From Bosea sp. NBC_00550 (GTDB taxonomy: Bacteria > Pseudomonadota > Alphaproteobacteria > Rhizobiales > Beijerinckiaceae): 64,000 bases of DNA. Location: positions 5,419,501 to 5,483,500 of the forward strand of contig NZ_CP102772.1 of the NCBI RefSeq assembly GCF_026020075.1, written 5' to 3'. The first letter of the stretch is position 1. Each line of letters starts with the position of its first letter. The position numbers and the translations under genes are program-made. The notes beneath the pieces were generated by a model. That model was not told the origin of the DNA and ran no database searches. It saw nothing but the letters and a program-made list of their open reading frames with translations. Of this stretch, positions 9,385 to 17,645 are shown piece after piece.

Positions 9385-10533
9385 ATGACGATGACGCCGA
9401 AAGAGATGCTTGCGAAGCTGGTTTCGTTCAACACGGAATCGCAGCGCAGCAATCTCGACCTGATCCATTTCTGCCGCGACTATCTCGCCTTGCTCGGCGT
9501 CGAGAGCAGGCTCGCGCCGAGCGAGGACGGCCAGAAGGCCAATCTCTATGCGACGATCGGGCCGAAGGGCGATGGCGGCGTCGTGCTCTCCGGCCATACC
9601 GACGTCGTGCCGGTAGCCGGGCAGGCCTGGACGTCCGACCCCTGGACCCTGACCGAGCGCGGCGGCAGGCTCTATGGCCGCGGTGCCTGCGACATGAAGG
9701 GCTTTGACGCGATCGCGCTGGCGCTCGTGCCGGAGATGCTGGCGGCGCCGCTGAAGCGGCCGATCCATATCGCGCTCTCCTATGACGAGGAGGTCGGCTG
9801 CCGGGGCGCGAGGGTGATGATCGAGGCGATGCAGGCTGATGGGATGAATCCCGCGGCCGTGATCGTCGGCGAGCCCTCCATGATGCAGGTCGTGACCGGC
9901 CACAAGGGCGCCATGCGGATGCGCACGACCGTGCGCGGTCACGCCGTGCATTCAAGCCGCGTCGATATCGGTGTGCCCGCCGTGATGGTCGCGGGCGAGC
10001 TGATCCACTGGCACAACGAGGTGATGGCGCAGAACAAGGCCGCGGCGCCCGATAACGGCTTCGAGCCGCCCTACAGCACGCTGCATGTCGGCGTCGTCCA
10101 GGGCGGCACGGCGGTGAACATCACGGCGGAGCACTGCACCTTCGCCCATGAGGTGCGCTGCGTCCCCGGCGACAGCCATGAGGACTACGCCGCCCGCTAT
10201 CGCGCCAGGCTCGCCGAGATCGAGGCGCGGATGCAGGCGATCGCGCCCAAAAGCGGCATCGGCTTCGAGATCACCTCGAACACACCCGCCATGGGCCCCG
10301 AGACGGACGGTGCGGCCGAGGCGCTCTGCCGGCGGCTCACCGGCGACAATGGCAGCCATGTCGTCGCCTACGGAACCGAAGGCGGGCTGTTCCAGCGCGC
10401 CGGCTGGTCGACCGTGGTCTGCGGTCCCGGCGACATCGCCCAGGCGCATCAACCGGACGAGTTCATCGCCGTCTCGCAGCTCGAAGCCGGCGCTGCCTTC
10501 CAGCGCGCGCTTATCGCCGAGCTCTCCCGCTGA
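9385..10533 (+). CDS. argE: Acetylornithine deacetylase (ArgE-type M20 peptidase)
   Basis: Zinc hydrolase of 382 aa, expected to release ornithine from N-acetylornithine. H71-x-D73 in SGHTDVVPV, the bridging Asp in GACDMKGFD and the catalytic Glu in YDEEVGC match M20A ArgE/DapE enzymes, and EPSMMQVVTGHKG is ArgE-like. AAGAGGGA lies ahead of ATG 9385, supporting this start over longer versions. Arginine-cycle genes are not adjacent, so a related N-acyl amino acid deacetylase remains possible. Confidence 0.88.
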   Translation: MTMTPKEMLAKLVSFNTESQRSNLDLIHFCRDYLALLGVESRLAPSEDGQKANLYATIGPKGDGGVVLSGHTDVVPVAGQAWTSDPWTLTERGGRLYGRGACDMKGFDAIALALVPEMLAAPLKRPIHIALSYDEEVGCRGARVMIEAMQADGMNPAAVIVGEPSMMQVVTGHKGAMRMRTTVRGHAVHSSRVDIGVPAVMVAGELIHWHNEVMAQNKAAAPDNGFEPPYSTLHVGVVQGGTAVNITAEHCTFAHEVRCVPGDSHEDYAARYRARLAEIEARMQAIAPKSGIGFEITSNTPAMGPETDGAAEALCRRLTGDNGSHVVAYGTEGGLFQRAGWSTVVCGPGDIAQAHQPDEFIAVSQLEAGAAFQRALIAELSR

Positions 10534-10534
10534 G

Positions 10535-10550
10535 GCAGCCGTCAGGCTGC
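10535..10550. terminator. Hairpin at the convergent argE / membrane-protein junction
   Basis: GCAGCC-GTCA-GGCTGC, a 6-bp stem with a 4-nt loop, spans the 8-nt gap between the two stop codons; the loop includes bases of the leftward gene's stop. There is no U-run on either side, so it may be a weak bidirectional terminator or only an RNA 3'-end stabiliser. Confidence 0.4.
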
Positions 10551-11798
10551 GGGCGGTTCGCCCGCTTTTGGCCGCTTATGGCTGGCGGGGCGCATCGGCA
10601 GCGGCACCGCCGGCCGGTCGGTCCGGTACTGGCCGCGGGCGATGGCGCCGAACAGCAGCACGACGGAGGTCAGCGTCATCAGCCACCACGGCAGCAATGG
10701 CGCGAAGCCGAAGACGCTGAGCGCAAAGGCAGTGGTGAAGGCCGCGACGCCGCCGGCAGCCAGCGCTCCCGGCATCCGGCCGGCGGCGCGGATCGCGAAA
10801 TAGAGACAAGCGGCGGCGGCTGCGGCGCCGACCAGCCCGAGCTCATACCAGGTCTCGAACAGCAGCGTGGCTGGCGCCGGCTGCGGCAGCGTCCCGTTCA
10901 TCTGGCCGCGGACGACCGTGTCGAGCCCGTGCCCGGTGATGAGCTCGATCGGCGACTGGCGGATCACATCCGCCCAGATCGAGAGCATCTGCGCGAAACC
11001 ATCGGCGCTGTCGGGCAGCGCCGAAACCAGCGGCGCGAGCAGGAAGGGCAGGATCGGCGCGAACAGCATCAGCCCGGCGATGATCGTGGCGATCACCTGC
11101 GCGGCCCGCTCGCGGCTGGCCGTCACGGCTCCGAAGGCCACGGCCCCGAAGATCATCGCGACGGTCTCGCCATCCTCGAAGCGCGTCAGCGCCAGCAGAG
11201 CCACGACGAGTGCGAGGCCGAGCGCACTCATCCCCCTTTCGCGTGACAGCAGCCAGGCGAGCGCCGGCCAGGCCGTGATGAGAACGACCGAGACGCCGCG
11301 CTCGACCGCGCCGGGCGGCGTTTCGGCATGCCTGAGCGCCGCGATGATGATCAGCCCGAGCGCGAAGATGCCGGCGCTGCCGGTGCCGAGCGGCGAGAGG
11401 TTCAGGTTCGAGGAGCGCATCCGCTCGGGCAGGGCGGAAAGCCCGGCAAAGCCGAGCACGACGGCGAGCATCAGATTACCGGCCTTCTCGGCCGCGGCAG
11501 CCGGGAAGGGGCTCCACACCAGCGAGAGGAACGCCCAGGCCACGAGGCCTAGCAGGATCAGGCCCGGGCGGCTGAGCACGGCTTCCTTGAACGCGCCGGC
11601 GAACCTGCCGGGCTCTTCGACCAGTGCCGCGATAATCAGCAGCGCGATTCCGATCGGCACGAGCACCACGGCGGCGCGGCGCGAGACCAGCGCCGCCAGC
11701 GGCAGGACAAGCGCAAGCGTGCCGAAGCCGATGCGCCGCAGCAGCAGGGCGGCGTCGGTCGCCGGGTCGAGCGGGGTTTGGGCGTTGTTGCGGATCAT
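10542..11798 (-). CDS. Polytopic membrane protein, O-antigen ligase/polymerase-like
   Basis: 418 aa with roughly ten to twelve hydrophobic spans. A periplasmic-loop segment with TGHGLDT about two-thirds along resembles the G-H-G pattern of WaaL/Wzy-type O-antigen ligases and polymerases, followed by a FETWYELGLVG segment also seen in that group. It probably acts in surface polysaccharide assembly at the inner membrane. Start ATG 11798 gives a short cytoplasmic N terminus; a longer version to 11945 would add about 49 non-conserved residues. No glycan genes flank it, so the assignment is moderate. Confidence 0.65.
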   Translation of the reverse strand: MIRNNAQTPLDPATDAALLLRRIGFGTLALVLPLAALVSRRAAVVLVPIGIALLIIAALVEEPGRFAGAFKEAVLSRPGLILLGLVAWAFLSLVWSPFPAAAAEKAGNLMLAVVLGFAGLSALPERMRSSNLNLSPLGTGSAGIFALGLIIIAALRHAETPPGAVERGVSVVLITAWPALAWLLSRERGMSALGLALVVALLALTRFEDGETVAMIFGAVAFGAVTASRERAAQVIATIIAGLMLFAPILPFLLAPLVSALPDSADGFAQMLSIWADVIRQSPIELITGHGLDTVVRGQMNGTLPQPAPATLLFETWYELGLVGAAAAAACLYFAIRAAGRMPGALAAGGVAAFTTAFALSVFGFAPLLPWWLMTLTSVVLLFGAIARGQYRTDRPAVPLPMRPASHKRPKAGEPPAA

Positions 11799-11986
11799 GC
11801 GTTCCGACGGCGTGATGGGCAGCGGCCGGCCCGGTTGCCCGAGACAAACCTTCGCCACCCTAGCGAGACTGTAAGCGCACGACTGTAGGTGCGGCGCAAC
11901 ACTGCGCCGGCATCTCTCGGTCGCGTGACAAAGTCTTGCGGCCACCGCCTCTGGCGTCGCGCGGCCGTTCGTGAGAGGAATCCGGC

Positions 11987-12502
11987 ATGACGATGCTGGC
12001 TGCCATTCCTTATGCGAGCGGTTCCGCGATCGACGCCTTCATGCAGGGACTGGCGGCGCAGCTGAGACAGCGCGGTCTGCGTCTCGGCGGGGTCGTCCAG
12101 CACAATGATGATGCCTGCGACGATCGCTGCATGGCGATGTCGCTTGAGGATCTCGGCAGCGGCCGGCGCTTCCCGATCAGCCAGAATCTCGGCGATGCCG
12201 CCGCAGGCTGTCATCTGGATGCGGCCGGGCTTGCCGCTGCCTCGGCCGCTTTTGCCGGCGCGCTGGCCGAGCGGGTCGATCTCGTCATCGTCAACAAGTT
12301 CGGCAAGCAGGAGGCCCTGGGCGAGGGGCTGCGTCAGGAGATCGCCGATGCGGTGATGGCCGGCTTGCCCGTGCTGATCGCGGTACGGCACGATTTCCTG
12401 CCGGCCTGGCGTGATTTCGCCGGAGACGACTGGGTCGAGCTGGCGGCCGACGCTGTGGCGGTCGAACGCTGGGTCGCGGCTGCGATCCGGCTCGCTGCCT
12501 GA
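11987..12502 (+). CDS. DUF2478 family protein (molybdenum-associated)
   Basis: 171 aa. It begins MTMLAAIPYASG with a beta-strand and loop, followed by GVVQHNDD.., CMAMSLEDL and LVIVNKFGKQEA, the pattern of DUF2478 proteins, which resemble P-loop NTPases and occur with molybdenum transport and cofactor genes. The canonical Walker A is not intact. It sits 34 nt ahead of mobA on the same strand, so a role in molybdenum cofactor handling is likely; no biochemical function is established. Confidence 0.8.
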   Translation: MTMLAAIPYASGSAIDAFMQGLAAQLRQRGLRLGGVVQHNDDACDDRCMAMSLEDLGSGRRFPISQNLGDAAAGCHLDAAGLAAASAAFAGALAERVDLVIVNKFGKQEALGEGLRQEIADAVMAGLPVLIAVRHDFLPAWRDFAGDDWVELAADAVAVERWVAAAIRLAA

Positions 12503-12536
12503 CCGGCGCCGTGATGCGGCGCCGGGATTGTCTGGC

Positions 12537-13163
12537 ATGACGGGAGCCACGCTGCCGCCCACGGTCGGCCTTATCCTCGCGGGCGGCCTCGCACGCCGCA
12601 TGGGCGGCGGCGACAAGGCCCTGAAGATCCTCGCCGGCCGGACGATCCTCGCCCATGTCGTCGGGCGGCTCGGTGAGCAGTGCGACAGCCTTCTCCTCAA
12701 TGCCAATGGCGATCCAGCCCGGTTCGCGGCATGCGGCCTGCTGGTCGTCGCCGATACGGTGCCGGATTTCGCAGGCCCGCTTGCTGGCATCCTGGCCGGC
12801 CTCGACTGGCTCGCGGGCCACCGGCCGGATACGGCGTGGCTGCTGAGTGTCGCAGCCGATACGCCGTTCATCCCGACCGATCTCGCCGCGCGTCTGCACC
12901 GGGCCCGCATCGCGGCGGGCGTGCCGCTCGCCTGCGCCGCCTCCGCCGGGCAGGCGCACCACGCCATCGGGCTCTGGCCCGTCTCGCTGCGAGAGGAGCT
13001 GCGCCAGGCCTTGGCGACCGGTGAACGCAAGATCAGCCGCTGGACGCAGGCGCAGGGCGTTGCCGTCGCCGAGTGGCCGGCCGAGCCGTTCGATCCCTTC
13101 TTCAACATCAATTCGCCGGAAGATCTGGTTGAAGCGGAGCGCCTCGCGGGGTTGCCGATCTAG
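12537..13163 (+). CDS. mobA: Molybdenum cofactor guanylyltransferase
   Basis: Transfers GMP to molybdenum-molybdopterin to make MGD/bis-MGD cofactor. 208 aa. The N-terminal nucleotidyltransferase motif LILAGGLARRMGGGDKAL lies at about 13-30, a metal-site Asp in SVAADTPF near 102-109, and NINSPEDL near the C terminus, all as in MobA. Start ATG 12537 places the signature at the usual distance; the frame is open upstream into DUF2478. DUF2478 and mobA form a two-gene unit. Confidence 0.95.
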   Translation: MTGATLPPTVGLILAGGLARRMGGGDKALKILAGRTILAHVVGRLGEQCDSLLLNANGDPARFAACGLLVVADTVPDFAGPLAGILAGLDWLAGHRPDTAWLLSVAADTPFIPTDLAARLHRARIAAGVPLACAASAGQAHHAIGLWPVSLREELRQALATGERKISRWTQAQGVAVAEWPAEPFDPFFNINSPEDLVEAERLAGLPI

Positions 13164-13178
13164 CCACGGCGACGGGCA

Positions 13179-13580
13179 TTACCGCTCCAGCAAGGCCTTC
13201 AACACCGCGAGGTCGCGGGACACCATGGCCGCGTCGCGCGCCATCTCATCGTCGGACACACCCTCGCGCTGGAACAGCGTGAACACCAGCTCGGCACCGT
13301 CGCCATTGGCGACGACCCGCATCGGGTTGTGCATGGCCGGCCCATGCTCGGGGATCACTGCATGGTCGAGCACGCCGTGATTGTTCGGCTCGCTGAACAG
13401 GACGCGCATCGGTCCCATCGGCGTCTCGGCGCGCCAGGTCATGCCTTCGACATGCACGAAACTATGACCGAGGCCTTCGGCCCATTGCGGGAAATTCGCC
13501 GGATCGGCCAGGAAGGCATAGACCTCCTCCACTGGGCGATCGATGCCGATGCCGATATGGCGGGCGTGCTGGACGGGCAT
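13179..13580 (-). CDS. SRPBCC (START/Bet v1-like) family protein
   Basis: 133 aa, a single SRPBCC ligand-binding fold: IDRPVEEVYAFLADPANFPQWAEG at the N terminus (shown here only in outline) is the typical first strand and helices. The C-terminal helix includes RDLAVLKALLE. The ligand is unknown. It converges with mobA, leaving 15 nt between stops. Met at 13580 was chosen; a longer frame to 13709 runs through a palindromic repeat element and is not credible. Confidence 0.78.
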   Translation of the reverse strand: MPVQHARHIGIGIDRPVEEVYAFLADPANFPQWAEGLGHSFVHVEGMTWRAETPMGPMRVLFSEPNNHGVLDHAVIPEHGPAMHNPMRVVANGDGAELVFTLFQREGVSDDEMARDAAMVSRDLAVLKALLER

Positions 13581-13602
13581 GGCTCTGTCCTCCCAAACGC
13601 GG

Positions 13603-13735
13603 GTCATCCCGGCCGGAGCCCTCGGGTCCGGCCTTTTGGTCGGCCCAAGGGTGAACTCCGTGGAGAGCCGGGATCCATGCCCGAACCTCGATCGGAAGCG
13701 CTCCGGCATGGATCCCGGATCAAGTCCGGGATGAC
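13603..13735. repeat. Palindromic intergenic element, family B copy 1
   Basis: Starts GTCATCCCGG and ends CCGGGATGAC, with internal GGGATCCATG and CATGGATCCC segments that pair with each other. The element is about 133 bp and lies upstream of the SRPBCC start on its 5' side. A shorter copy of the same type is at 16733-16828. It resembles a REP-type dispersed repeat. Confidence 0.82.
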
Positions 13736-13825
13736 GGCGTGATTCCGTGTAAAGTCGGTCGATACTGAGAACAAAAGAAGAACATATTTACTTGCTTGTC
13801 AAGCCCCGACATCGGCCGGTCGGTG

Positions 13826-14941
13826 CTACTCGATGACGATCCGTGGTGCCGCCCGCATGGCGCCGCCGAGGCCGGCCTGCACCTGTCGCGCCACCGCGAT
13901 ATAGGCCTTGGCATGCGAGCTCTGCGGGTCGCTGGCGACGATGGGCCGGCCGCCGTCGGAGGTCTCGCGGATCGGCATGGCCAGCGGGATCTCGCCGAGG
14001 AAGGGAATATGGAGCCGCTCGGCCTCGTGCCGCGCCCCGCCATGGGCGAAGATATCGGACTGGTGCCCGCATTGCGGGCAGATAAAATAGCTCATGTTCT
14101 CGACGATGCCGAGGATCGGCACCGCGACCTTCCTGAACATCGCGACGCCACGGCGCGCGTCGAGCAGGGCCAGGTCCTGCGGCGTCGAGACGATGACGGC
14201 GCCGGCGAGCGGCACCTGCTGGGCCATGGTGAGCTGCGCATCGCCGGTGCCGGGCGGCATGTCCACGACGAGGATGTCGAGCTCTCCCCAGGCGACCTCG
14301 CGCAACATCTGCGTGATCGCCGAGATCACCATCGGCCCACGCCAGATCATCGGCGTCTCCTCGTCGACGAGGAAGCCGATCGACATCACCTTGAGCCCAT
14401 AGGCCTCCATCGGCGCCAGAGTCCGGCCGGAGACGAGCTGGGGCTTGCCGGTGATGCCGAATATCTTCGGCATGGACGGCCCGTAGATGTCGGAATCGAG
14501 CACGCCGACCTTGAGGCCGAGCGTCGAGAGCGCGACGGCGAGATTGGCCGCGGTGGTCGACTTTCCGACGCCGCCCTTGCCGCTGGCGACGGCGATGATC
14601 TGCTTCACGCCGGGAACGCCGGTAGGCTTGGGCGCGCCGCCGGGGCCGGGGCGCTGCGCCTGTTGCCGGGCTTGCATGCCCGCCGAAGCCGCTGCCTTGT
14701 CCGCGGTCAGCCCGACAAGGACCTGGGTCACGCCCGGCAAGCCGCCGACCGCGCTTTCGGCCGCCTTGCGCACCGGCTCCATCGCGCCGGCCTCGGTCGC
14801 GTCGATGCCGATGGCGAAGATCACCTTGCCGCCATCGACCAGGATATCGCCGATGCGGCCGGAGGCGGCGAGCGATTGCCCGCTTGCCGGCAGCTCCACC
14901 AGTTCGAGCGCCCGCAGGACATCGGCTTGGGAGACGGTCAC
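13826..14941 (-). CDS. apbC: Fe-S cluster carrier protein ApbC (Mrp/NBP35 P-loop ATPase)
   Basis: 371-aa cytoplasmic ATPase that carries and delivers Fe-S clusters. An N-terminal MIP18/DUF59-like domain (about 1-85), a Gly/Pro-rich linker, then the deviant Walker A KGGVGKST at 122-129, VVDMPPGTGD near 225-234 and the cluster-binding C288-P-Q-C291 motif. Length and domain order are usual for alphaproteobacterial ApbC. tusA lies upstream on the same strand with a family C palindrome between them. Confidence 0.95.
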   Translation of the reverse strand: MTVSQADVLRALELVELPASGQSLAASGRIGDILVDGGKVIFAIGIDATEAGAMEPVRKAAESAVGGLPGVTQVLVGLTADKAAASAGMQARQQAQRPGPGGAPKPTGVPGVKQIIAVASGKGGVGKSTTAANLAVALSTLGLKVGVLDSDIYGPSMPKIFGITGKPQLVSGRTLAPMEAYGLKVMSIGFLVDEETPMIWRGPMVISAITQMLREVAWGELDILVVDMPPGTGDAQLTMAQQVPLAGAVIVSTPQDLALLDARRGVAMFRKVAVPILGIVENMSYFICPQCGHQSDIFAHGGARHEAERLHIPFLGEIPLAMPIRETSDGGRPIVASDPQSSHAKAYIAVARQVQAGLGGAMRAAPRIVIE

Positions 14942-14967
14942 GTTGTCGAACTCCGTTTGTCGGAAGC

Positions 14968-15042
14968 GTCGTTCTCGGGCGGAGCGCAGCGCAGAGCCGA
15001 GAATCTCTTCGAGGAGATGCTCGGGTCAAGCCCGAGCATGAC
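14968..15042. repeat. Palindromic intergenic element, family C copy 2
   Basis: 75 bp, starting GTCGTTCTCGGGCGGAGCGC and ending with the hairpin GCTCGGGTCAAGCCCGAGC plus ATGAC. It is nearly the same as 5073-5175 but lacks the central part. It fills the gap between the tusA stop and the apbC start on the minus strand. Confidence 0.8.
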
Positions 15043-15050
15043 GCGGTTGT

Positions 15051-15278
15051 CTAGGCCGCCTTGCGAATATGGAAGACGAGGGCGCCGTCCGCATCCCCCT
15101 GCAACTCGATGGCATCGCCCGTTTCGCGCGCGAGATTAGGCAGGTCGATCACCGTCATCGGATCGGTGCATTGCACGACGAGCAGGCTGCCGGCCCGCGC
15201 GCCGCGAAGCGCCTTGCGCACGCGCAGCACCGGGAGCGGGCATTTCAGGCCGCGCAGATCGAGCGGAATGGTGTCCAT
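15051..15278 (-). CDS. tusA: TusA-type sulfurtransferase
   Basis: 75-aa sulfur-carrier protein. The invariant CPxP motif is present with C13 in LKCPLPVLR, which would carry a persulfide; the remaining fold (VQCTDPMTVIDLPNLA) is standard for the TusA/SirA family. In TusA biology sulfur goes to tRNA thiolation or to molybdenum-cofactor synthesis; the adjacent moeA, mobA and apbC favour the cofactor or Fe-S side, which is inference. Met 15278 gives the normal length. It is divergent from moeA. Confidence 0.9.
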   Translation of the reverse strand: MDTIPLDLRGLKCPLPVLRVRKALRGARAGSLLVVQCTDPMTVIDLPNLARETGDAIELQGDADGALVFHIRKAA

Positions 15279-15460
15279 GGTCTCGCGCCCGCCGGGCCGT
15301 TGTCGTCGCACTGCTTCATAGGACGGCTGTTCGGGTTGGAGCAACCGCCGCCATGCCGCATGCTTGACCCGCCTCGTCGCCGCGACGATGAAGGTCGGGC
15401 AGGATAACACGGAGTGCCGGCGGCGATGCTAGCGAAGAGCCGAAGCGGGCGAGGGCCGTG

Positions 15461-16705
15461 ATGGCGCGGCTGAGCGGCGCCCGGACGGATTCCGAGCTCA
15501 TCACTGTCGAGCAAGCCGGGGCTCGCGCGGCCGCGCTGGTCGCGCCGGTGGCCGATGCTCTCGCTCTGCCCCTGGGCGAAGCAGATGGCCGCACCCTGGC
15601 CGAGGCCGTGATCGCGCCGTTCGATCTGCCGCTTTTCTCCAATTCGGCGGTCGACGGTTATGCCGTCCGCTCTGCCGATCTCTCGCCCGGCGCTGAAACC
15701 CGTCTCCCGATCCTCGGCCGCAGCGCGGCGGGCGATACGGGCGGAATGCTCGGGCGGGGCGCCTGGCGCATCTTCACCGGCGCGCCGATTCCGGCCGGCG
15801 CCGACACTGTCGTCATGCAGGAGGATGTCACGCCGAACGGCGGGGAGGTCAGTCTGCCTCCCGGCCTGAAGCGCGGTGCTAATCTGCGCTTGGCAGGCGA
15901 GGATATCGCGCGCGGGCAGGTGGCCTTGCCGGCGGGGCGACGCCTGAGGCCGCAGGATCTCGGCCTGCTGGCGGCACTGGGGCTGGATCACGTCCGGGTG
16001 CGGCGTCGCCCGCGCGTGGCCGTGTTCTCGACCGGCGACGAGCTGACCGAGCCTGGGCAGCCCCTCGCGCTGGGGGCGATCTACGACGCAAACCGGGCGA
16101 TGCTGCGCGCCCTGTTGGCGCGAGCGGGCGCCGATGTCGCCGATCTCGGCATCCTGCGTGACGAACCCGCCGAGCTGGAGCGGCATTTGCGCGAGGCGGC
16201 CGGCGCCTGCGACCTCGTCGTCACCTCCGGCGGCGTGTCCGTCGGAGAGGCCGATCACGTCAAGGATGCGGTGGCCGCCTGCGGGGCGCTCGATCTCTGG
16301 CGCGTCGCGATCAAGCCGGGCAAGCCGATCGCCGTCGGGTCGGTCGCCGGCACGCCCTTCATCGGCCTGCCCGGCAATCCGGTTGCCGTTTTCGTGGGCT
16401 TCATGTTCATCGCCCGGCCGGTGCTGGCCCGGCTTGCTGGCACGGCCTTCGAGGCATCAGTCGCCCTGCCGGTCACGGCGGGCTTCCGTCATCGCAAGAA
16501 GGGCGGGCGGCGCGAGTTCCTGCGCGTGAGCATCGAACGGCGTGACGATGGAGTCGTAATCGCGCGCAAGCATCCGGGCGAAGGCGCCGGCTCGCTCGCC
16601 TCGCTCGCGCAGTCGGACGGGCTTGTCGTGCTGGCCGAGCATGTCGAGCAACTGGAAGAGGGCGAGAGCGTCGCCTTCCTGCCTTATGGCGGTCTGCTCG
16701 ACTAG
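15461..16705 (+). CDS. moeA: Molybdopterin molybdenumtransferase
   Basis: Inserts molybdate into adenylylated molybdopterin. 414 aa. FSNSAVDGYAVR near 60-71, FTGAPIPAGAD near 105-115, TSGGVSVGEADHVKD in the MoCF domain, KPGKPIAVG and GLPGNPVAV are all intact. ATG 15461 was preferred over an adjacent GTG at 15458; GAGGG lies upstream. Divergent from tusA with about 180 nt between, and followed by a family B palindrome. Confidence 0.96.
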   Translation: MARLSGARTDSELITVEQAGARAAALVAPVADALALPLGEADGRTLAEAVIAPFDLPLFSNSAVDGYAVRSADLSPGAETRLPILGRSAAGDTGGMLGRGAWRIFTGAPIPAGADTVVMQEDVTPNGGEVSLPPGLKRGANLRLAGEDIARGQVALPAGRRLRPQDLGLLAALGLDHVRVRRRPRVAVFSTGDELTEPGQPLALGAIYDANRAMLRALLARAGADVADLGILRDEPAELERHLREAAGACDLVVTSGGVSVGEADHVKDAVAACGALDLWRVAIKPGKPIAVGSVAGTPFIGLPGNPVAVFVGFMFIARPVLARLAGTAFEASVALPVTAGFRHRKKGGRREFLRVSIERRDDGVVIARKHPGEGAGSLASLAQSDGLVVLAEHVEQLEEGESVAFLPYGGLLD

Positions 16706-16732
16706 CTCGCTGATTTTTCACGGAACCACGGC

Positions 16733-16828
16733 GTCATCCCGGGCCTGACCCGGGATCCATGCCGGAACGCCGCCGATAGAGGTTCAGGCTTGGATCCCGG
16801 CCCTCCGCTTCGCTCCGGCCGGGATGAC
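16733..16828. repeat. Palindromic intergenic element, family B copy 2
   Basis: 96 bp, from GTCATCCCGGGCCTGACCCGG to GGCCGGGATGAC. The left half folds on itself (CCCGGG..CCCGGG) and the GGATCCATG / TTGGATCC segments pair. It lies between the converging moeA and TIGR02186 genes and may serve as a terminator for both. Confidence 0.82.
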
Positions 16829-16874
16829 CCGCATTCCCCTGAAAACGAAGCAGGCTCCAGCGCGGCCGCCCGCC

Positions 16875-17645
16875 TCAATCGCGTCGGAATACGACGCTCG
16901 CTCCCCAGCCGAGGAGCAGCGCCAGCAGCGCCGTCGCGAAACCATAGAGCAGCGGCCAGTCATAGGCTCCGGAAGCGAGGCGCTGCTCGATGCCGGTCTT
17001 GATCACCTCGAAGCTGGTCTGCTGGCGCGCCAGCGGAACCCCGCCGGAATACAGCACGATGTCGACGGTGTAGGAGCCGGTCGGCGCCGTGGCCGGGATG
17101 TCGATCGGCGCGCTGAACAAGGCGTTCGACAGGAAGGTGACGCCGCGTTCCTCGTAGCCGTACAGGTCCTTCGCCTGCATGATCCGGGTGAGGCTTTCGC
17201 GGAAGCGGATCGAACTGGGATCGAGATCGACCCAGTTTCCCTGCGGCAGTTCGGCATTGGCGAGGCCGATGCGGCCGCGACGTGCGGTCTCAGCGTTCAT
17301 CATCTCGGCGATCGGCCGGTTGCTGGCGACGTGCAGGAAGACCGGGTTGTCAGGGAAGCGCCGCTGCGTCCGGTTGATCCAGATCGGGCCGAGCCGCTCC
17401 TTCTCGCGCACCAGCAGCATGCGCCGGGGCCCGCGGACCGTGACGATGATGTCGTAGGGATCGCCGCGCGAGACCGTGCGTCCGTCGCGCTCGACCAGTC
17501 CGAAGACCGTCAGCTGGCTGCCGGTGTAGTTCGAGGTGATCTGGATCTGGTGGCTCGACATCGCGGCGATCAGCGTCTCGGCCCGGGCCGCCACTGTCGC
17601 GAGACCGGCGCAGAGCGCGGCGAGGAGGCCGAGGACCCGCTTCAT
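16875..17645 (-). CDS. TIGR02186 family conserved transmembrane protein
   Basis: 256 aa: signal sequence (1-22), a periplasmic domain starting ETLIAAMSSHQIQITSNYTG, and a single C-terminal membrane span (about 230-252, WPLLYGFATALLALLLGWGA) ending in a short basic tail. This matches the TIGR02186 family of unknown function, which is often beside TauE/SafE exporters. Its ATG overlaps the tauE stop by 4 nt (ATGA), so the two are translationally coupled and probably work together, perhaps in sulfur-compound export. Confidence 0.85.
   Translation of the reverse strand: MKRVLGLLAALCAGLATVAARAETLIAAMSSHQIQITSNYTGSQLTVFGLVERDGRTVSRGDPYDIIVTVRGPRRMLLVREKERLGPIWINRTQRRFPDNPVFLHVASNRPIAEMMNAETARRGRIGLANAELPQGNWVDLDPSSIRFRESLTRIMQAKDLYGYEERGVTFLSNALFSAPIDIPATAPTGSYTVDIVLYSGGVPLARQQTSFEVIKTGIEQRLASGAYDWPLLYGFATALLALLLGWGASVVFRRD

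Noticed and set aside
13581..13709. N-terminal extension of the SRPBCC protein
   Set aside because: It is formed largely by the family B repeat and does not fit the fold.
15279..15410. 44-residue extension of TusA
   Set aside because: TusA is normally about 75-80 aa. The extension lies in the moeA-tusA divergent promoter gap.
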